A stretch of 64,000 nt of DNA from Rhyacichthys aspro (Eukaryota > Chordata > Actinopteri > Gobiiformes > Rhyacichthyidae): contig CM072170.1 in assembly GCA_036850595.1 (NCBI GenBank), positions 17,465,932 through 17,529,931 of the forward strand, written 5' to 3'. The notes below the pieces were generated by a model. That model worked only from the letters and a program-made list of their open reading frames with translations, searched no databases and was not told the origin of the DNA. The translations under genes and the position numbers were made by a program. Positions 61,429-64,000 of the stretch are shown here, in pieces (positions within the stretch are counted from its first letter, which is position 1; every line of letters starts with the position of its first letter).

Positions 61429-63817
61429 CCCTAGAAGAATGGTGGACCTTTGGCCTCTGATTGTATGATAACCTGTGAAGTTGTGTTGGCTGTGAATGGA
61501 CATTAGCAACTGGAGTGGAACTGGCAATAGGAACTAATGGTGTGTTTATTACAGATTGGTCTACTGTGCATTCACGATTACTATCATCCCAGTTCTGGCC
61601 TGCCCAAGCCCTTAATGGCAACGTCCTGTCTCCTCCAGCACCGAGCTGGAGCTAGTCATACCATGTCCAACAAGCCTGCTAAACTTGTATTGGGTGATGA
61701 CCAATGATGTAGTATGCAGTATGTACAGAAATTAGCAGCTTGCTCTTCAATGAAGAGCGCTTATCTAGAAACTGGGCTGTGAGAAGAAACTATCAGGCCA
61801 AGCCACAACCCACCCTCCATGTGGAGAGCTACAGTGGAAACTGAAGGGAAGACACATACAGCCCCTTCAGGGCCGGGCTGAAAGCCAGGCAGACAGTGAC
61901 AGCTCAGCCTCGCCAGTGTTCTTGCTGCTTCTTTGGAAGAAAGACACAGGTGTCTGACAATGCAAAGCTGAGAAGGGAACAAGAGAGAAATGAAACAGTG
62001 GCTGCATTCTTCCAGACACCAGATGCTGACAAAAATCGGGGTGAATTCTCTTGTTTCTCCTTCGAAGCTCGCTTGCTTGAGTACAGAGAGTAGAAGTTGC
62101 TCCAAATGAGTCTCCAGGGCTGAGTGGTAAAAAGAGCAGATATGGTTTAGAGCGAGTTCATTGTAGTTCATTTATCTCTCATGTGTTGCAATTAGAGACA
62201 AATAGGTGGAAAATGGAATTTAACTTAATTTGTGCTGCTGTCACCTGCCCAGAGGTGTGGCTCATGAGAGACAGGACCTTGTTCAGTGGTCATTGTTCAG
62301 TTATGTTTGTCAGTTCACTATTAAAACTGTCCCAGTGTAACTTTTGCAAAATTAGGCAGCAGTTTGTTTCCATCACATCTCATCTGTATGATTATAAGTT
62401 ACACCTCACAAATATATTTTTTCAATATTCAAGCCTAAGATGGGGTTGTCAGATCTTTCTTCCTTGGAGCTTTTATTTTCCATTTTCTGCTCGGAGCAGT
62501 GTGTCTTCCATGTCATAAACTCTGTGAGCGAGCTCAGTTGAATTATATTTAGGAGCGTGTCATTCTAATTATGCCTATGTTCAGCCACCTGTTGTGGGTA
62601 CTCTGAGGTTGGTATTGTATGCACAGTTTTGTACACTCATATGGCTTTTTTGCTATGCAATGCAGCACTGATACACGAGGGCCACTGTTCTGCATGTCAC
62701 CTCCATCACACACATTTTAGGGAAAAAAAACTTAATCAAATACTTGGTAAGAATATATTTTTAATAATTGTTTAAAACAAACACTGGTGTTATTTCATTG
62801 ATTGAAAAATAAAAGCTAAGCTATGTGCATATTTGATTAAAAAGTAGTTTGAGGGCAGATTTTCCTCTACTAATAGACATTATTATTTAAAATAAATGCA
62901 AAGTTATTTTTAAAACCCTTAGATTAAAGATTTGGTCACATCTGTGTCTAAATTTTCAAAACTTACATATAATATTTGGTTTTCAAAAACTTTACTTGCC
63001 AAAATTGACTGTAGTTGGAGAGTTAGTGTTACAATGTTATTTATTGCAACTCAGCTAAAAAACTATTTGGCAAGCTGTTTTTATTACAGTGAAAATACAC
63101 GTATGATCTTTCATGTCTGTAAATAGTATTTATTTTGTCTTGTCTCTGCTTTTTCCACTTCTTCACCACACCCCCTCTCTTGTACACTGTTAACTTCCAG
63201 AACAGGATGCGCCAGAATAAGGGAGTGTAAATACACTGCTCCATAAATCCAACCTGCAATCAGCATGTACCAGCCATAATGAGGAGAGATAGTGGAAATA
63301 TGTTGATTATCTACCAACATAGAAGAACAGGGGGCAGACAGGTTGGATACATGCTTTCTTGAAGTTAGTCCAGTAGCATAAATCACTGTCTGTATATAAT
63401 GTAAAGGGCAAGAACACACACAAGTACAGACAGGAAGTGGGTAAGCAGATGTAGACATGAAACAAACAAACTATTTATTGGTAGCCTCTAAATATGCAGT
63501 GTTTTAGGTCAACATCTGTAAACAAGCCTGACCCAGTCATTTCTGTTAATACTTATGACATGATTTATTCTGGCTTTGAATGAACTCTAGCCTCCTGTAA
63601 TACACTTTTACTGTATTTTCCTTTCTTTTGTGTGCTATCCTTTGGTGAGAACTATAAACAAAAGAGTAATGGTACAATTAAGGTAGAGGACAGTTGATTT
63701 ACAAAGAGATTCACCTCCACATAGGACCACATTGTTCTAGGTTTGGAATGAAAGGAATTCATTGTGTAATGATTCTTTGAATTTTAATCTTTAAAAGGAT
63801 TAAATGTAGCATACATT

Positions 63818-63861
63818 ATTTCATGTGAATGTATTGTGGATTTCATGTGAATGTTTTGTGG
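63818..63861 (+). repeat. 22-bp minisatellite, two units (copy 2)
   Basis: Same unit as 51629-51694 with one unit fewer. Confidence 0.95.
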
Positions 63862-63993
63862 CAAGCTGTTTTTTTTAGATTCTTTATAATGCGAGTACTA
63901 TAAGAGATAAATTAGATAAAATTTGAATATTTTGTAATCAGGTACAATAGAATATATTCAATATGAATATATTCAGAATTATTTTTTAATGTA

Positions 63994-64000
63994 AAGCCAC
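63994..64000. mobile_element. left edge of the AAGCCACC element, cut by window end
   Basis: AAGCCAC preceded by TA, in the same context as 51825-51833. Too short to call except through collinearity with copy 1. Confidence 0.6.

Larger units (their letters stand above)
55335..64000. repeat. copy 2 of the duplicated overlap
   Basis: It begins immediately after the gap with the base equivalent to 43895 and is still collinear at the window end (51833 equivalent). Differences from copy 1 include a 535-bp hAT insertion, a replacement of about 190 bp near 58697-58890, an extra 65 bp near 62275-62340, about 55 bp missing near 59268 and one fewer 22-bp minisatellite unit. Confidence 0.95.

Noticed and set aside
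1..64000. CRISPR arrays, prokaryotic defence or biosynthetic systems
   Set aside because: No spaced direct repeats or prokaryotic gene clusters; the window is vertebrate nuclear DNA.
43895..64000. True segmental duplication as the default reading
   Set aside because: Possible, but the exact start at the N gap and allele-like differences make a haplotype overlap more likely. Read depth would decide.

Overview
The window looks like vertebrate, most probably ray-finned fish, nuclear DNA. It has intron-rich genes with GT-AG splice sites, AT-rich intergenic DNA, and many decayed fish-type transposons (hAT, PIF/Harbinger, Ty3/gypsy, L1-like, Penelope-like, SINE-like repeats). There are no bacterial operons and no CRISPR arrays. 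A 100-base N run (55235-55334) marks a scaffold gap.

Four host genes can be reconstructed by joining exons. (1) A secreted leucine-rich-repeat protein of 357 residues lies on the minus strand (12013-15581, six coding exons); I cannot assign it to a named family. (2) rpl7l1, the L7-like ribosomal protein paralogue (24565-28657, plus, six coding exons, 247 residues). (3) slc5a6, the sodium-dependent multivitamin transporter (36102-41898, plus, 16 coding exons, 636 residues, C-terminal ETAL). (4) tcf23, a bHLH factor (53651 to about 55100, minus), whose 5' exon is missing. slc5a6 and tcf23 point towards each other, as I recall them doing on human chromosome 2p23, so this looks like conserved synteny.

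Layout: 1-11.9 kb is transposon relics, including a PIF/Harbinger transposase cut by a hAT end, a SAMD3-like fragment and L1 remains. The LRR gene occupies 12-15.6 kb, followed by a dead Ty3/gypsy element at 15.8-17.4 kb. More relics fill 19.7-23.6 kb. rpl7l1 spans 24.6-28.7 kb. A mostly empty stretch with a suspicious homopolymer block covers 28.7-35.5 kb. slc5a6 spans 35.5-42 kb, then repeats and tcf23 run to 55.2 kb.

The main structural finding is at the right-hand side. Immediately after the N gap, 55335-64000 repeats 43895-51833 almost base for base, with scattered SNPs and a few indels. One indel is a complete 535-bp hAT-type element with a perfect 8-bp target duplication, and the matching empty site is present in the other copy. 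The geometry (end of one contig overlapping the start of the next across a gap) argues that these are two haplotypes placed in tandem by the assembler, not a real duplication.

I did not find a new biological system. The best leads are the haplotype overlap with its polymorphic transposon, two families of TA-flanked nonautonomous elements, the unassigned LRR gene, and a decayed fish transposon-type gene at 21.6-23.5 kb.
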